Shown here one piece after another: positions 34,956 through 43,782 of a DNA stretch of 64,000 nucleotides (positions are counted from its first letter, which is position 1; every line of letters begins with the position of its first letter). The notes beneath the pieces are model-generated. The model saw only the letters and a list, made by a program, of their open reading frames with translations, did not search any database and was not told the DNA's origin. The DNA is from Chitinophaga dinghuensis (GTDB lineage: Bacteria > Bacteroidota > Bacteroidia > Chitinophagales > Chitinophagaceae), in contig NZ_QLMA01000012.1 of NCBI RefSeq assembly GCF_003259435.1, positions 58,289-122,288 on the forward strand. The letters run 5' to 3'. The translations under genes and the position numbers were made by a program.

Positions 34956-34980
34956 ATCTGTCGGTCGACAGATCATGGGT
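34949..34980. repeat. Second palindrome B overlapping terminator A
   Basis: ACCCATGATCTGTCG, GT, CGACAGATCATGGGT: perfect 15-base arms. Its first seven bases belong to palindrome A's right arm, so the two hairpins cannot form together. Confidence 0.85.
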
Positions 34981-34985
34981 AAGGT

Positions 34986-37900
34986 TTATTTAGCAGCAAT
35001 TGACAACTGCCGTAATACAGTAGGATCCTGGATTTCCTTATCACGTGCCAGCAGCAGTACTTTAGAAATCAGCTCTGATGATCTTGGATCATCATCTACA
35101 AATGGCAGGAAGATACGTCCTCTGTGCTGAGAGTGAACCGGTAAGATAGACAGGTAGTTGCCCGGCAATTGGTGCACTACCGCACTACCCAGATGCACAC
35201 TGTATTCCCCGTAATGACCTTTGATAAAGACATGATTTCCTTTCACCGTTACGTTCCTCAGTTTGAAGAGTCGCGCTGACTCTTCCACGAGTACCTTACG
35301 CAACTCTATGGAAGAATGACTTGCTTCCGGATCTACGCCGCCTACATGCGCCACACTTACCACCAGGTCTATATCCCGCATCACTTCACTGAAGATATGA
35401 GAAGGGATTTCAGCAAATGGAACGGATTTTCCTGTTTTCAGATAATGGAACTCGATAGTTTCCAGGGTTGGACTTTCCACATCTGCCGGAGAGAACCAAT
35501 CCGCCATCGCGTATAGTTTCGCGACAAATGCATGCTTATGGAAGACTTTCTGCAGACCTTCCTGGTAATCCACTTTCCAACCGCGACTTTTCAACAGCGC
35601 TACTGTTTGTGATGGTTGTACCTGGTGACCGGCATATCTGCGGGAAATGGTATTTTCTTTCAGCTCTTCTTCCAGTGGCAGGTAGAGCTCCCGGAATATT
35701 TGTTTGAATGGTTGTTGCAGACTCTGTGTAAAGCAATAGTGCTGATATCCGCTCCATTGGCCGGAGGCATATAAATCAGTACAATGGGCGATGCGCAGGT
35801 CTGCCTTATCTTCTAGCGTATGTTCCTTGCCGTTAGCGTCGGAGAGTTTCCCATTACGCCAGAAGCCGAGTTTATCGCCGGAAATGAATATCAGTTTTTC
35901 CAGATGTTTGCTGATAACAGGATGTCCGAATAAGGCTTCCAGCTCAGATTTGGTGAAGACGTCCGCTCTTACCATCGCATCTTCCAGCGCCTTACGGGAA
36001 CGGCTAAACTGTTCACGGAGGGTTTTCCTGTAATCTAACAGCTCCAGTACTTTTTTATCCTTTTTATATTTAGGCGGAATGGCTTTGAGTTGTTTATCGC
36101 CTTTAAAGGCTACTACATCTGCCATGCCTTCTTCGTCTATAATCAGTCCAATGGCCACATCATCCAGCTGAATCTGGGTATTTGCAGCCATGATTTCCTG
36201 TACCTGCTTGGTTTCCATTGCCCAGCTGAGTCGTAATGGATCGGTGTATCCGGCATTACGGGCCAGGTTTTCCATGGCAATACGATAAGCGAGGTTTTCA
36301 CTGGTCTGTTTCTGAGAACCGAATTGCTTGGTTTCTTTATGGAATTGCTGGAGTACCTGATATCTTGACAGTACATCTTTCTGCGGATTGGCTTTGGCCA
36401 GCGTAACCAGTCCATATAAGCGGAGATAATCCTGATCGCGTTTATCTTTTACTTTGGCAGTTACTTCTTTCAGTTTGAGATCACCGATGATCACATCTGC
36501 GTATAGGCGTGCCCGTCTGTGCGCGTTGCCATCGCTGATATATTTGGCAGCATCGTAGACCATCTGCCAGCGGTCTTTTCCTAATTCTTTATAGGCGCGC
36601 TGGAACCAGTCTTTATCTACTGCTCCGTCTTTGAAGTCTTGTAAATCTACCGCAGAATATTTTGCAATTTCGCTTTCTGCTTCTGCATTCTGTTCATTGT
36701 AACCGGAGGATTTCGTATGTGCGTGCATCCACCAGATAGCGGAGTCCAGGCCTTTCCAGCCGAGGAAGCTGCTGATATATTTCTGCCAGTGCGGCGCGTA
36801 AACCGCTGCATCGATCAGGCGCTGTTCCGGCAGCTGAGCGGCTTTCGCTGCTTTATTAAAAATATCCTGGGTATCGCCTTCAGCAGGATAACATCTTTTT
36901 ATGAGTACGCTAAAGAGTTCTGTTTTGTTATACTCTTTGGAATCAGCGGAGTAGACATAGCCTCGGTAGAGATTCGTCTTCCCTAATCCTGTCAATAACT
37001 CGAAGAAACGGTTAATGCCGAAGATATGGCCAAACTGCTGCACCTTCATGGTAATACTGGTAGCGCTATCTCCACGTTTCAATTCCGCATCCAGGAAGGT
37101 TTCACGGATACGATTGAAATAAGACGTCAGGAACGGATATGTTTCAAACCAGGTCTTATATTGTTTACCGTATTTATTGGTAGATAACTGATGCAGATAA
37201 TCAGTATCCATCAGTCCATCGTACAACTCGTCTTCATTAATAATACCCGCCTGAAAAGCCCGGCAGATAAGACCCAGTGGCGGATTGCAAGGCATTATAT
37301 TTTCAGGGCGTCCACTGTACTGGCGCCAGCGATATATTTGCCAGACATCCTGTACCTGATGCTCAGCTAATTCTTTTGAATTAAAGGAATCCAGGAATAT
37401 TCCCATCGTATGGGTCGACTGCCAGCCCATGCCATTCTTATAGAAATGACGAGGTTCTTCCGGATCTTTTGCTGTCAGGTAATCTTCCGGCAGACTCGCA
37501 AAGAGGCGGGTGCAAGCTCCTATCAGCCACTCGTATTTATCAGCAGGCGGATGTACGAACAGCAGCACAGCAATAATGCTTTGCATCGGGTTTCTGTACC
37601 TGAATTTATCCACGATTTCCTGCGGCATCAGAGCGCTCTTGGAAGGAATGTTCTGAATCAGCGGACGCCATTTCTCTGGCACCACATCTTTTTTATCCTG
37701 CGCCAGTACGCCAATGATATATAAGTCCATGTCCGTTAATCCGGATGCCTTATACCAGGCCTCCCATACTTCCGGCAACGGATAAGCATTGAACTCTTCT
37801 TCCTTCGTGGCAAATTTATAATTGTATGGTTTGTTACTCTGGAAGGAATTGGAGAGGATAATGGTATTCCTGGAACCGTCCCAGCTCTCTACTTCGTATT

Positions 37901-40022
37901 CATGATTACCATGGGCCAGATAAACATTATACAAATCAGTGATGGCTGCTCTGACCTTTTCCACAGACATAGACAAGCCAAAGGCATTCTTAGCCAGCAA
38001 TTGCTCATATATGTTCTCAGGGCGAATGGGGGGCAATGCGGTACGTACAATATTGGCAGGATTATACAGCGAGAAGCCATTTTCTGCTGTCAACATCAGG
38101 GCCCCGTCGGCAGCTTTCAGCTGTGTGAGCAGGATTTCTTCTTTCTGTGCGATATTTTTCCTGCTACTGAATTCTTCTGCCCAGGTTACGATTTGTTCTG
38201 GTACGCGGCCTGCTTTCTTTAACTGCATAGCCACATCCAGCCCTGCCGTACGTTGTTCTGCATCTCCTTGTAGCAACTGTCCCGTGAGGTTTGTAACCAT
38301 GGAATCTGGTTGCTTTACAATGATAGGAATGATGCTGGCACGCACATTGGCGCTTTTACGCTTGAGCATCTCTACAAAAATCTGGAGATCTTCCAACGTT
38401 AGTTCCAATGTATTGATAACGCGGAAAGCCACTTTCACATTGAACTCCCCACGATCTTTCAGAATACGGAAAGCATAATCTCTTTGCAGCGGCGTCACAG
38501 GTTTCTTTTCTGCTCTTTCCCAATGATACTCTGAGTAACCAGGTAATACAATATGGGTGAGTCTTTCCCTCATTTGTACATCCATCTCTTCAAAATAAGA
38601 GAGGAGAATATCCAGTTTCGCAGGATCATTGTTGAAAAGGTAGCTCATGGCCTGTAATACATGGTTACGGTCATACTGAATGATGGTCCATGAAAACACT
38701 TTACCAGTAACTGTTTTCGCTTTTTCTTTTACACGAATCAGCACCTGATGCAACTGATCAAACAAGTTGGGATAGTGTCTGCTGTAATGCGATTTATTAT
38801 ATTGTACCAGGGTGGTGATACTGCTCACTGCAAGGCCCAGTACGGCAATATCATCACTGGCCAATGCCTTTTCGAAAATTGGCATGTCCAGGTTGAAGTG
38901 ACTGGATTCATTTGCGAATTTCACTGCAAGACATTGTTTCTCTGAATTGCCGGTGGTCAATAGTTTAGCGAGGAAAGGCAGGGTATTTTGTACATCCATA
39001 ATTCCCAGTGCCCAAAGCGCCATATATACGTCCCCGTTATTAGGACTGTCGATAGCAGCTGGAATATCCTGTGGATTGGTCAGATAGTGAAACCCTTTTT
39101 CGAAGAAGGTTTTCACTGTAGTATCTTTTTCCACTAACCAACCGAGGCCGGCCCAAACGTCGAGGGCACGCACTACGCCGGAGAAGCGGTACAGCTTTTC
39201 ATCGATGATTACTTTCATCATGTATTTCATCGCGCCGAGACTGCATTCATCCAGGGATTCGGTGATAGTTTGTCGCAAGCCTTCTTGTCGCTGTGCCGCC
39301 AGCAGCAGTTTTTCCACCAGTTGCCAGCACTTTTCTTTTTCACTGTTCAGCAACGCTTTCAGGACCTGAGCGGTCATTTTTCCAAGGCTGTCTTTATTGT
39401 AAACGATATCTTCAAATACCTGGAATAATGCTTCATCGCCAGCGTCCAGTGCGGCTGCCCAGATCAGAATCATGTTATCGCCGCCCAGCGCAAAGCTATA
39501 CCTCACTTGTTCGACTAAAGTCATTTTATAACAAGTGGCTTTCTCCGGTGTGTAATACTCCTGGATATGTGCCTGGAGGATAGCGGATTGCAGGAAATTC
39601 AACTGATTCGCTAAGTACAGCTCCCTATTGTTGGGTGCGCGGAAAGATCGGCGGTAGTAACTGCGTTGGTAACTGCGGAAACGGATTTGACTCCATGCAT
39701 ATTTTGCGTAGGGCATCCATTCCGGTCCGAAGAAGAAGGTCAGCAATCCTTCTTTCTCAGTGCCTTCCCAGTCGTCATTTCCAAGGTATTTAACAAAGAA
39801 TTCGTAACGATCATCCCCATACGAAAATTTATTCGGAGGATATTGGTTGGGAGCGGGTTGGAATTCTTCGTCTTCGTTCATCAGTACCAGTCCTGCTTTT
39901 GCGGAAGACGGGTTTAATAGTGGGTGGGATTCGCTGCCTTTATAAACAGCTTTCAGGGTGTCAACCAATGTTTTTCTGAAGCCGGGAACTTCCCAGTCTT
40001 TCAATAATACTTTTGTCTCCAT
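34986..40022 (-). CDS. DUF4132/DUF5724-type giant protein
   Basis: 1678 residues, soluble, no signal peptide or membrane helix. The middle (about 150-800) looks like HEAT-type helical repeats (MALWALGIMDVQNTLPFLAK, ASDDIAVLGLAVSSI). The C-terminal third has features of DUF4132-like proteins: RKTLREQFSRSRKALEDAM, LRIAHCTDLYASGQWSGYQH, and near residue 1555 DIDLVVSVAHVGGVDPEASH. The family includes E. coli MolR, and related proteins occur in MoxR-vWA gene clusters; no MoxR or vWA gene is present here. It is the second gene after a 141-residue protein. Function unknown. Confidence 0.85.
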   Translation of the reverse strand: METKVLLKDWEVPGFRKTLVDTLKAVYKGSESHPLLNPSSAKAGLVLMNEDEEFQPAPNQYPPNKFSYGDDRYEFFVKYLGNDDWEGTEKEGLLTFFFGPEWMPYAKYAWSQIRFRSYQRSYYRRSFRAPNNRELYLANQLNFLQSAILQAHIQEYYTPEKATCYKMTLVEQVRYSFALGGDNMILIWAAALDAGDEALFQVFEDIVYNKDSLGKMTAQVLKALLNSEKEKCWQLVEKLLLAAQRQEGLRQTITESLDECSLGAMKYMMKVIIDEKLYRFSGVVRALDVWAGLGWLVEKDTTVKTFFEKGFHYLTNPQDIPAAIDSPNNGDVYMALWALGIMDVQNTLPFLAKLLTTGNSEKQCLAVKFANESSHFNLDMPIFEKALASDDIAVLGLAVSSITTLVQYNKSHYSRHYPNLFDQLHQVLIRVKEKAKTVTGKVFSWTIIQYDRNHVLQAMSYLFNNDPAKLDILLSYFEEMDVQMRERLTHIVLPGYSEYHWERAEKKPVTPLQRDYAFRILKDRGEFNVKVAFRVINTLELTLEDLQIFVEMLKRKSANVRASIIPIIVKQPDSMVTNLTGQLLQGDAEQRTAGLDVAMQLKKAGRVPEQIVTWAEEFSSRKNIAQKEEILLTQLKAADGALMLTAENGFSLYNPANIVRTALPPIRPENIYEQLLAKNAFGLSMSVEKVRAAITDLYNVYLAHGNHEYEVESWDGSRNTIILSNSFQSNKPYNYKFATKEEEFNAYPLPEVWEAWYKASGLTDMDLYIIGVLAQDKKDVVPEKWRPLIQNIPSKSALMPQEIVDKFRYRNPMQSIIAVLLFVHPPADKYEWLIGACTRLFASLPEDYLTAKDPEEPRHFYKNGMGWQSTHTMGIFLDSFNSKELAEHQVQDVWQIYRWRQYSGRPENIMPCNPPLGLICRAFQAGIINEDELYDGLMDTDYLHQLSTNKYGKQYKTWFETYPFLTSYFNRIRETFLDAELKRGDSATSITMKVQQFGHIFGINRFFELLTGLGKTNLYRGYVYSADSKEYNKTELFSVLIKRCYPAEGDTQDIFNKAAKAAQLPEQRLIDAAVYAPHWQKYISSFLGWKGLDSAIWWMHAHTKSSGYNEQNAEAESEIAKYSAVDLQDFKDGAVDKDWFQRAYKELGKDRWQMVYDAAKYISDGNAHRRARLYADVIIGDLKLKEVTAKVKDKRDQDYLRLYGLVTLAKANPQKDVLSRYQVLQQFHKETKQFGSQKQTSENLAYRIAMENLARNAGYTDPLRLSWAMETKQVQEIMAANTQIQLDDVAIGLIIDEEGMADVVAFKGDKQLKAIPPKYKKDKKVLELLDYRKTLREQFSRSRKALEDAMVRADVFTKSELEALFGHPVISKHLEKLIFISGDKLGFWRNGKLSDANGKEHTLEDKADLRIAHCTDLYASGQWSGYQHYCFTQSLQQPFKQIFRELYLPLEEELKENTISRRYAGHQVQPSQTVALLKSRGWKVDYQEGLQKVFHKHAFVAKLYAMADWFSPADVESPTLETIEFHYLKTGKSVPFAEIPSHIFSEVMRDIDLVVSVAHVGGVDPEASHSSIELRKVLVEESARLFKLRNVTVKGNHVFIKGHYGEYSVHLGSAVVHQLPGNYLSILPVHSQHRGRIFLPFVDDDPRSSELISKVLLLARDKEIQDPTVLRQLSIAAK

Positions 40023-40065
40023 GTTAAGGTATGATTAAAATGATATAAAGGGTTAAAACAAGCCA

Positions 40066-40491
40066 TTACCAATAGCTGCCGGCCAAGAAGGTCAGGCGGA
40101 TAAAAGTCATAACAGTAGTGGATTCCAGTGTAATTTCCTCTTCGAGGGATTGTATCTCCCTATCGTCGGCAAATACGGCAAACATCCCGTCTTTAAAGGC
40201 GAGTAATGCGGTTTCCTGTGCCTCCTTTGTGTTGGCTACTGTTTCATTGTAATTGATACCGAAGTCCACTTTTCCGGTGGCCGCCTGTGTGGCGATTTCG
40301 TCTGTACTTAGGAATGGAAGCACGTGCCGGTCTTTCGGGCGTTGATTGTATGCTTCGACCTGCTGTTTTACAACGGCGAGAATGAGTGTTTCCAAGGTTG
40401 GGTTAACGCCGATATCATCAATCTCTAAGGTCTTATTTGCAATCAGTGCATGCTTCCGTCCTAACTGTTTTACATTCACTATTAGGTTCAT
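40066..40491 (-). CDS. Small hypothetical partner of the DUF4132 protein
   Basis: 141 residues, not recognised. No signal or membrane segment. It starts MNLIVNVKQLGRKHALIANK, contains a helical TLETLILAVVKQQVEAYNQR and ends with acidic strands (REIQSLEEEITLESTTVMTF). It lies 43 bases upstream of the giant gene on the same strand with no terminator between, while a strong terminator isolates it from the gene before, so these two are probably a bicistronic unit and may interact. Confidence 0.75.
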   Translation of the reverse strand: MNLIVNVKQLGRKHALIANKTLEIDDIGVNPTLETLILAVVKQQVEAYNQRPKDRHVLPFLSTDEIATQAATGKVDFGINYNETVANTKEAQETALLAFKDGMFAVFADDREIQSLEEEITLESTTVMTFIRLTFLAGSYW

Positions 40492-40520
40492 TTCAAAAAG
40501 TTGGGTAACAACGAAAATAT

Positions 40521-40558
40521 AAAAAAAGCGGTAAGAAGTTGCATGACTTCTTACCGCT
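40521..40558 (-). terminator. Terminator after the alpha/beta hydrolase gene
   Basis: AGCGGTAAGAAGT and ACTTCTTACCGCT, perfect 13-base arms, six-base loop, minus-strand run of seven T. Confidence 0.93.
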
Positions 40559-40579
40559 AAGATAATGATATATACTGAA

Positions 40580-41434
40580 TTATTGCAGGAATGGCGTGAT
40601 GAGCGACAGCAGTTTATCGGGCATCATGATGATCCCGGTATGGGAAGCGGCGGGTAATACTGCCAACTGGGAAGCTGGCATAGGTACCATATCGCCAAAT
40701 ACGCCACCACCCAGCATCGTGTACATTTCTGCCATATGCGTATAGTCGATCCCGTCATTATCGCCTTTAATAATGAGTACCGGCACTTTCACTTTTTTCA
40801 GATTTTCTTTGCCCAGATCGAAAGGTTTTTGTTCGAAACTTATCATGCGCTCAAGAAAGGAATGCCAGTGAGCCGTATCCGGCGCCACAGCATCATATGC
40901 CGCCTTCAGCGGCGTATTGGTAAGCATTTCCGGGCTGAGGGATGCAAACGCTTCTTTTGTCGAAGGAATCCAGCCGTTATTGTTGTAGGCAGAAGAAATG
41001 AACACCAGTTTACGCACTTTTTCGGGATACAGGATGGCTAGTTGCAGTCCAACGGTGGCGCCTAAACTATAACCTACCACATCCGCTTGCTGTATATGCA
41101 GGTATTGTAACAGTGCAGCGGCATCTTCCGCGAAATGAGGAAAAGAAAAATCCCTGGAGCCATCTGCCGTATGGCCATGGCCTTGCATATCCATTACAAT
41201 CACTTTGTGATGTTTGGCCAGCTCCGGGATCATGGAGCCGAAAGTCATTGCTCCATTCATAAAGCTGCCATGCAGCAGCAGTAGCGGGGTTCCTTCCCCA
41301 TGAATTTCATAATATATTTTTAAACCGTTTACCGGAGCATATCCGGTTTTAGTCTGTACCGGGGTCTGTGCAGTGCTGATCATGGATAAAAGCGTTAATA
41401 AGAGTGTAACAAAAAGAAGATGGATCGTTTTCAT
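40580..41434 (-). CDS. Secreted alpha/beta hydrolase
   Basis: 284 residues from ATG at 41434 (MKTIHLLFVTLLLTLL); the upstream in-frame start at 41527 would bury the signal peptide. Signal peptide ends STAQT. Alpha/beta hydrolase fold: oxyanion HGSFMNGAM, nucleophile Ser123 in VVGYSLGATVGLQL, acid in IIKGDNDGID, His in PAASHTGIIM. Likely a periplasmic esterase or lactonase; substrate unknown. It follows the MocR gene by 94 bases on the same strand. Confidence 0.9.
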   Translation of the reverse strand: MKTIHLLFVTLLLTLLSMISTAQTPVQTKTGYAPVNGLKIYYEIHGEGTPLLLLHGSFMNGAMTFGSMIPELAKHHKVIVMDMQGHGHTADGSRDFSFPHFAEDAAALLQYLHIQQADVVGYSLGATVGLQLAILYPEKVRKLVFISSAYNNNGWIPSTKEAFASLSPEMLTNTPLKAAYDAVAPDTAHWHSFLERMISFEQKPFDLGKENLKKVKVPVLIIKGDNDGIDYTHMAEMYTMLGGGVFGDMVPMPASQLAVLPAASHTGIIMMPDKLLSLITPFLQ

Positions 41435-41528
41435 TTGGATGCGTACATATTTGACACTACAAAGATGACGGATAGAAAATTTCCGGACAGGGGGTATTAA
41501 CGCCAATTTTGGGGGCAAATCAGTCAAT

Positions 41529-43016
41529 TTATAGTTGGGTAAGCAAACTATGTTTTAATATAGCAATACTCTCCTGTGCCTCTTTCGTAGTCAGATGGCC
41601 AAATCCAAGTCGCATAGCCGTGAGGTCTTTATGCTGATACAATAAGGTTTTCGGAATGAAGAGGTCGTTTTTCGCGCATTCTTTCGCCAGTGACAAGAGG
41701 TTTACCGGTTGTTTCCATTGTGTCCAGACAGCCAGTCCTCCTGCCGGTTTTCTGAACGTCATATAATCGCCCAGATGTTCTTCCAGTTGCGCTACAAAAT
41801 GGTCTCTCCTTTCCTGGTATACTTTCAGCGATTTTTTAAGATACCGATGAATAACGCCTTCTTCAATCATCTCGCCCAGTACCTGTTCCATCAGGATATC
41901 CCCCTGCCGGTCGATGATGCCGAGATGCTTGCGCATTTCCCCCATAAGGTCTTCCGGCGCTACAATAAACCCTGTTCTGAAGCCCGGAGCGAGGGATTTA
42001 CCGAATGCCCCGATATACACCACCATACCGTTTTTATCAGCACTGGCCAATGGTAATACCGGCGTTTTATCATAATGGAAATCGTAATCATAATCATCCT
42101 CCAGGATAATGAAGCCGTAAACAGCCGCCAGTTCCAGCAGTTGGAGCCGTCGCTGGGCGCTCAAAGTAACCGTAGTGGGATAATGGTGATGCGGCGTGAT
42201 ATACAACATACGGATCGTATGCCGTTCGCAAATACGACGTACCGCTTCCACATCAATACCTTCTTCATCAATGGGCACCGGCATAATGCGCGCTCCTGAT
42301 TTCTGAAAGATCATATTCACCGAAAAATAGCTGAGCGCGCCTACCAGCACAATATCATCTTTGGAAAGCAGGATTTCCGCTGTGATGTATACGCTCATTT
42401 CCGTGCTGCGGGTAATGAGGATATTATCATTGGAGATATGCAGGCCCCGGGATAGATTGAGGTAATTGGAGAGGTTCCGTTTGAAGAATTCACTGCCATC
42501 CTGGTTGTAATAGCCCAGTTTTTTATGATTGCTTTTCCTTTTCAGGTTGGCGGTATACAGACTGGATAACTGTGCCACCTGGGTCAGGCGGATATCCGGC
42601 GTACCATCATTGAAGATATAATCGCAGGCAGCATGTTCGAAGGGGTTATCGAGGAGACTGGATTTACGGAAGGAAAATCCCGTCACTTTGGGATACTGTA
42701 CCAGCTGCGTTTCGGTAGCGGCACGGATTTTCTGTGGGCGGGCATCTATTTTCCCGATGATAAAGGTGCCTTTATTCGGTCTTGTTTCTACCCATCCCTG
42801 GGCATCCAGCTCTTCGTATACCGCTACAATGGTGTTCCGGTGTACCTGTAGCAGCTCACTGAAGCTGCGGGTACCGGGAAGACGGGTTCCTGCCTGGAGG
42901 AAACCGCGCTGAATAGCATTGATTAGCTGGTTGGCTATCTGGAGATAAACAGCTGTCGTGGACTGGCGGTCTATCGAAACAAAACTCTTATATGGCGCCT
43001 CTACCGGACTATTCAT
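41529..43016 (-). CDS. MocR-family regulator (GntR helix-turn-helix plus aminotransferase-like domain)
   Basis: 495 residues from ATG at 43016, which leaves the dyads upstream intact; 43058 is an alternative that would read through them. N-terminal GntR winged helix: QIANQLINAIQRGFLQAGTR, LPGTRSFSELLQVHRNTIVA. The C-terminal part is a fold-type I aminotransferase domain with the PLP lysine in GAFGKSLAPGFRTGF and ILEDDYDYDFHYDK. MocR proteins sense PLP or an amino compound and usually regulate the divergent gene, here the diiron/bioB operon. Confidence 0.93.
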   Translation of the reverse strand: MNSPVEAPYKSFVSIDRQSTTAVYLQIANQLINAIQRGFLQAGTRLPGTRSFSELLQVHRNTIVAVYEELDAQGWVETRPNKGTFIIGKIDARPQKIRAATETQLVQYPKVTGFSFRKSSLLDNPFEHAACDYIFNDGTPDIRLTQVAQLSSLYTANLKRKSNHKKLGYYNQDGSEFFKRNLSNYLNLSRGLHISNDNILITRSTEMSVYITAEILLSKDDIVLVGALSYFSVNMIFQKSGARIMPVPIDEEGIDVEAVRRICERHTIRMLYITPHHHYPTTVTLSAQRRLQLLELAAVYGFIILEDDYDYDFHYDKTPVLPLASADKNGMVVYIGAFGKSLAPGFRTGFIVAPEDLMGEMRKHLGIIDRQGDILMEQVLGEMIEEGVIHRYLKKSLKVYQERRDHFVAQLEEHLGDYMTFRKPAGGLAVWTQWKQPVNLLSLAKECAKNDLFIPKTLLYQHKDLTAMRLGFGHLTTKEAQESIAILKHSLLTQL

Positions 43017-43032
43017 ATTTCTCCATTTTAAA

Positions 43033-43119
43033 TAGTCCGGCAATTTAGCATATTTCATCCGGACTACCAGAAATATACGATCCGGCCTAGTTAGATAGCC
43101 CGGCCAGCCACTACATTTG
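43033..43119. promoter_or_regulatory. MocR operator region and promoter of the diiron/bioB operon
   Basis: Inverted repeat TAGTCCGG (43033-43040) and CCGGACTA (43059-43066), spacer 18. Further related copies GATCCGGCCTA (43079-43089) and TAGCCCGGCCA (43096-43106). The -7 element TACATTTG at 43112-43119 serves the plus-strand operon; no -33 TTTG is seen, as expected for an activated promoter. Confidence 0.6.
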
Positions 43120-43137
43120 AATCGAAATAAGAAATAT

Positions 43138-43749
43138 ATGTCTCCTCTCCTGCAACATATTGTTGAACATAATGAATTGCATACCAGGTGGTTAAACACA
43201 TTATCCTTTATGGAAAATGCCGGCGCACGGAAAATTTCCGCCTGTGAAGACAAGACAAAAGTCGATATCATTCAACTGAAACATGCCGCCGAAGAACACC
43301 GTCATGCCTATTACCTGAAAAAGCAAATCGGAAAGCTCGATCCACAGGCCTGCCCGGACTACGGGAATAGCTCCCTGCTGGCGCCATTTGCCACTAAGCA
43401 CTACCTGCATCAACTAGATGTGCAGACCTGCCGCTACCTGAAACAAACATTCGGACTAAACGGACAAGCATTGAAATATGCTGCCTATCTGTTTGTTACC
43501 TACGCGATAGAAGTAAGGGCAGACGCGCTGTATCCTGTTTACCAACAGGCACTCGACAAAGTGGGCAGCAAAGTAATGGTACGCTCCATCATCGTGGAAG
43601 AAGAAGGTCACCTCGAAGAAATGATGGCACAACTGAAAACCTTCTCGCCAGACTGGGAAACGCATGCCCAGCAAGTACAGGCCCTGGAACAACAACTGTT
43701 TATCAACTGGATGGCCGCCATCGAATCAGATATTCAAATTTACGCATAA
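43138..43749 (+). CDS. Ferritin-like diiron protein cotranscribed with bioB
   Basis: 203 residues from ATG at 43138 (earlier TTG lies on the -7 box). All-helical. It carries the four-helix diiron ligand pattern Glu, ExxH, Glu, ExxH: Glu26 candidate (SFMENAGARK), E53-H56 in AAEEHRHAYYLKK, Glu125 in YAIEVRADALYP, E155-H158 in IIVEEEGHLEEM. That is the set used by ferritin-like oxygenases and oxidases. I do not recognise a named family. It lies 33 bases before bioB with AAGGAAG as ribosome site, so the two form an operon controlled by the divergent MocR. A role in biotin or pimelate supply is inference. Confidence 0.75.
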   Translation: MSPLLQHIVEHNELHTRWLNTLSFMENAGARKISACEDKTKVDIIQLKHAAEEHRHAYYLKKQIGKLDPQACPDYGNSSLLAPFATKHYLHQLDVQTCRYLKQTFGLNGQALKYAAYLFVTYAIEVRADALYPVYQQALDKVGSKVMVRSIIVEEEGHLEEMMAQLKTFSPDWETHAQQVQALEQQLFINWMAAIESDIQIYA

Positions 43750-43782
43750 GCATATACGACATTTCAAATCTATAAGGAAGTT

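Noticed and set aside
43017..43271. Extended N-terminus of the MocR protein
   Set aside because: The extension would run through the operator, the divergent promoter and the start of the diiron gene and lacks GntR-like sequence.
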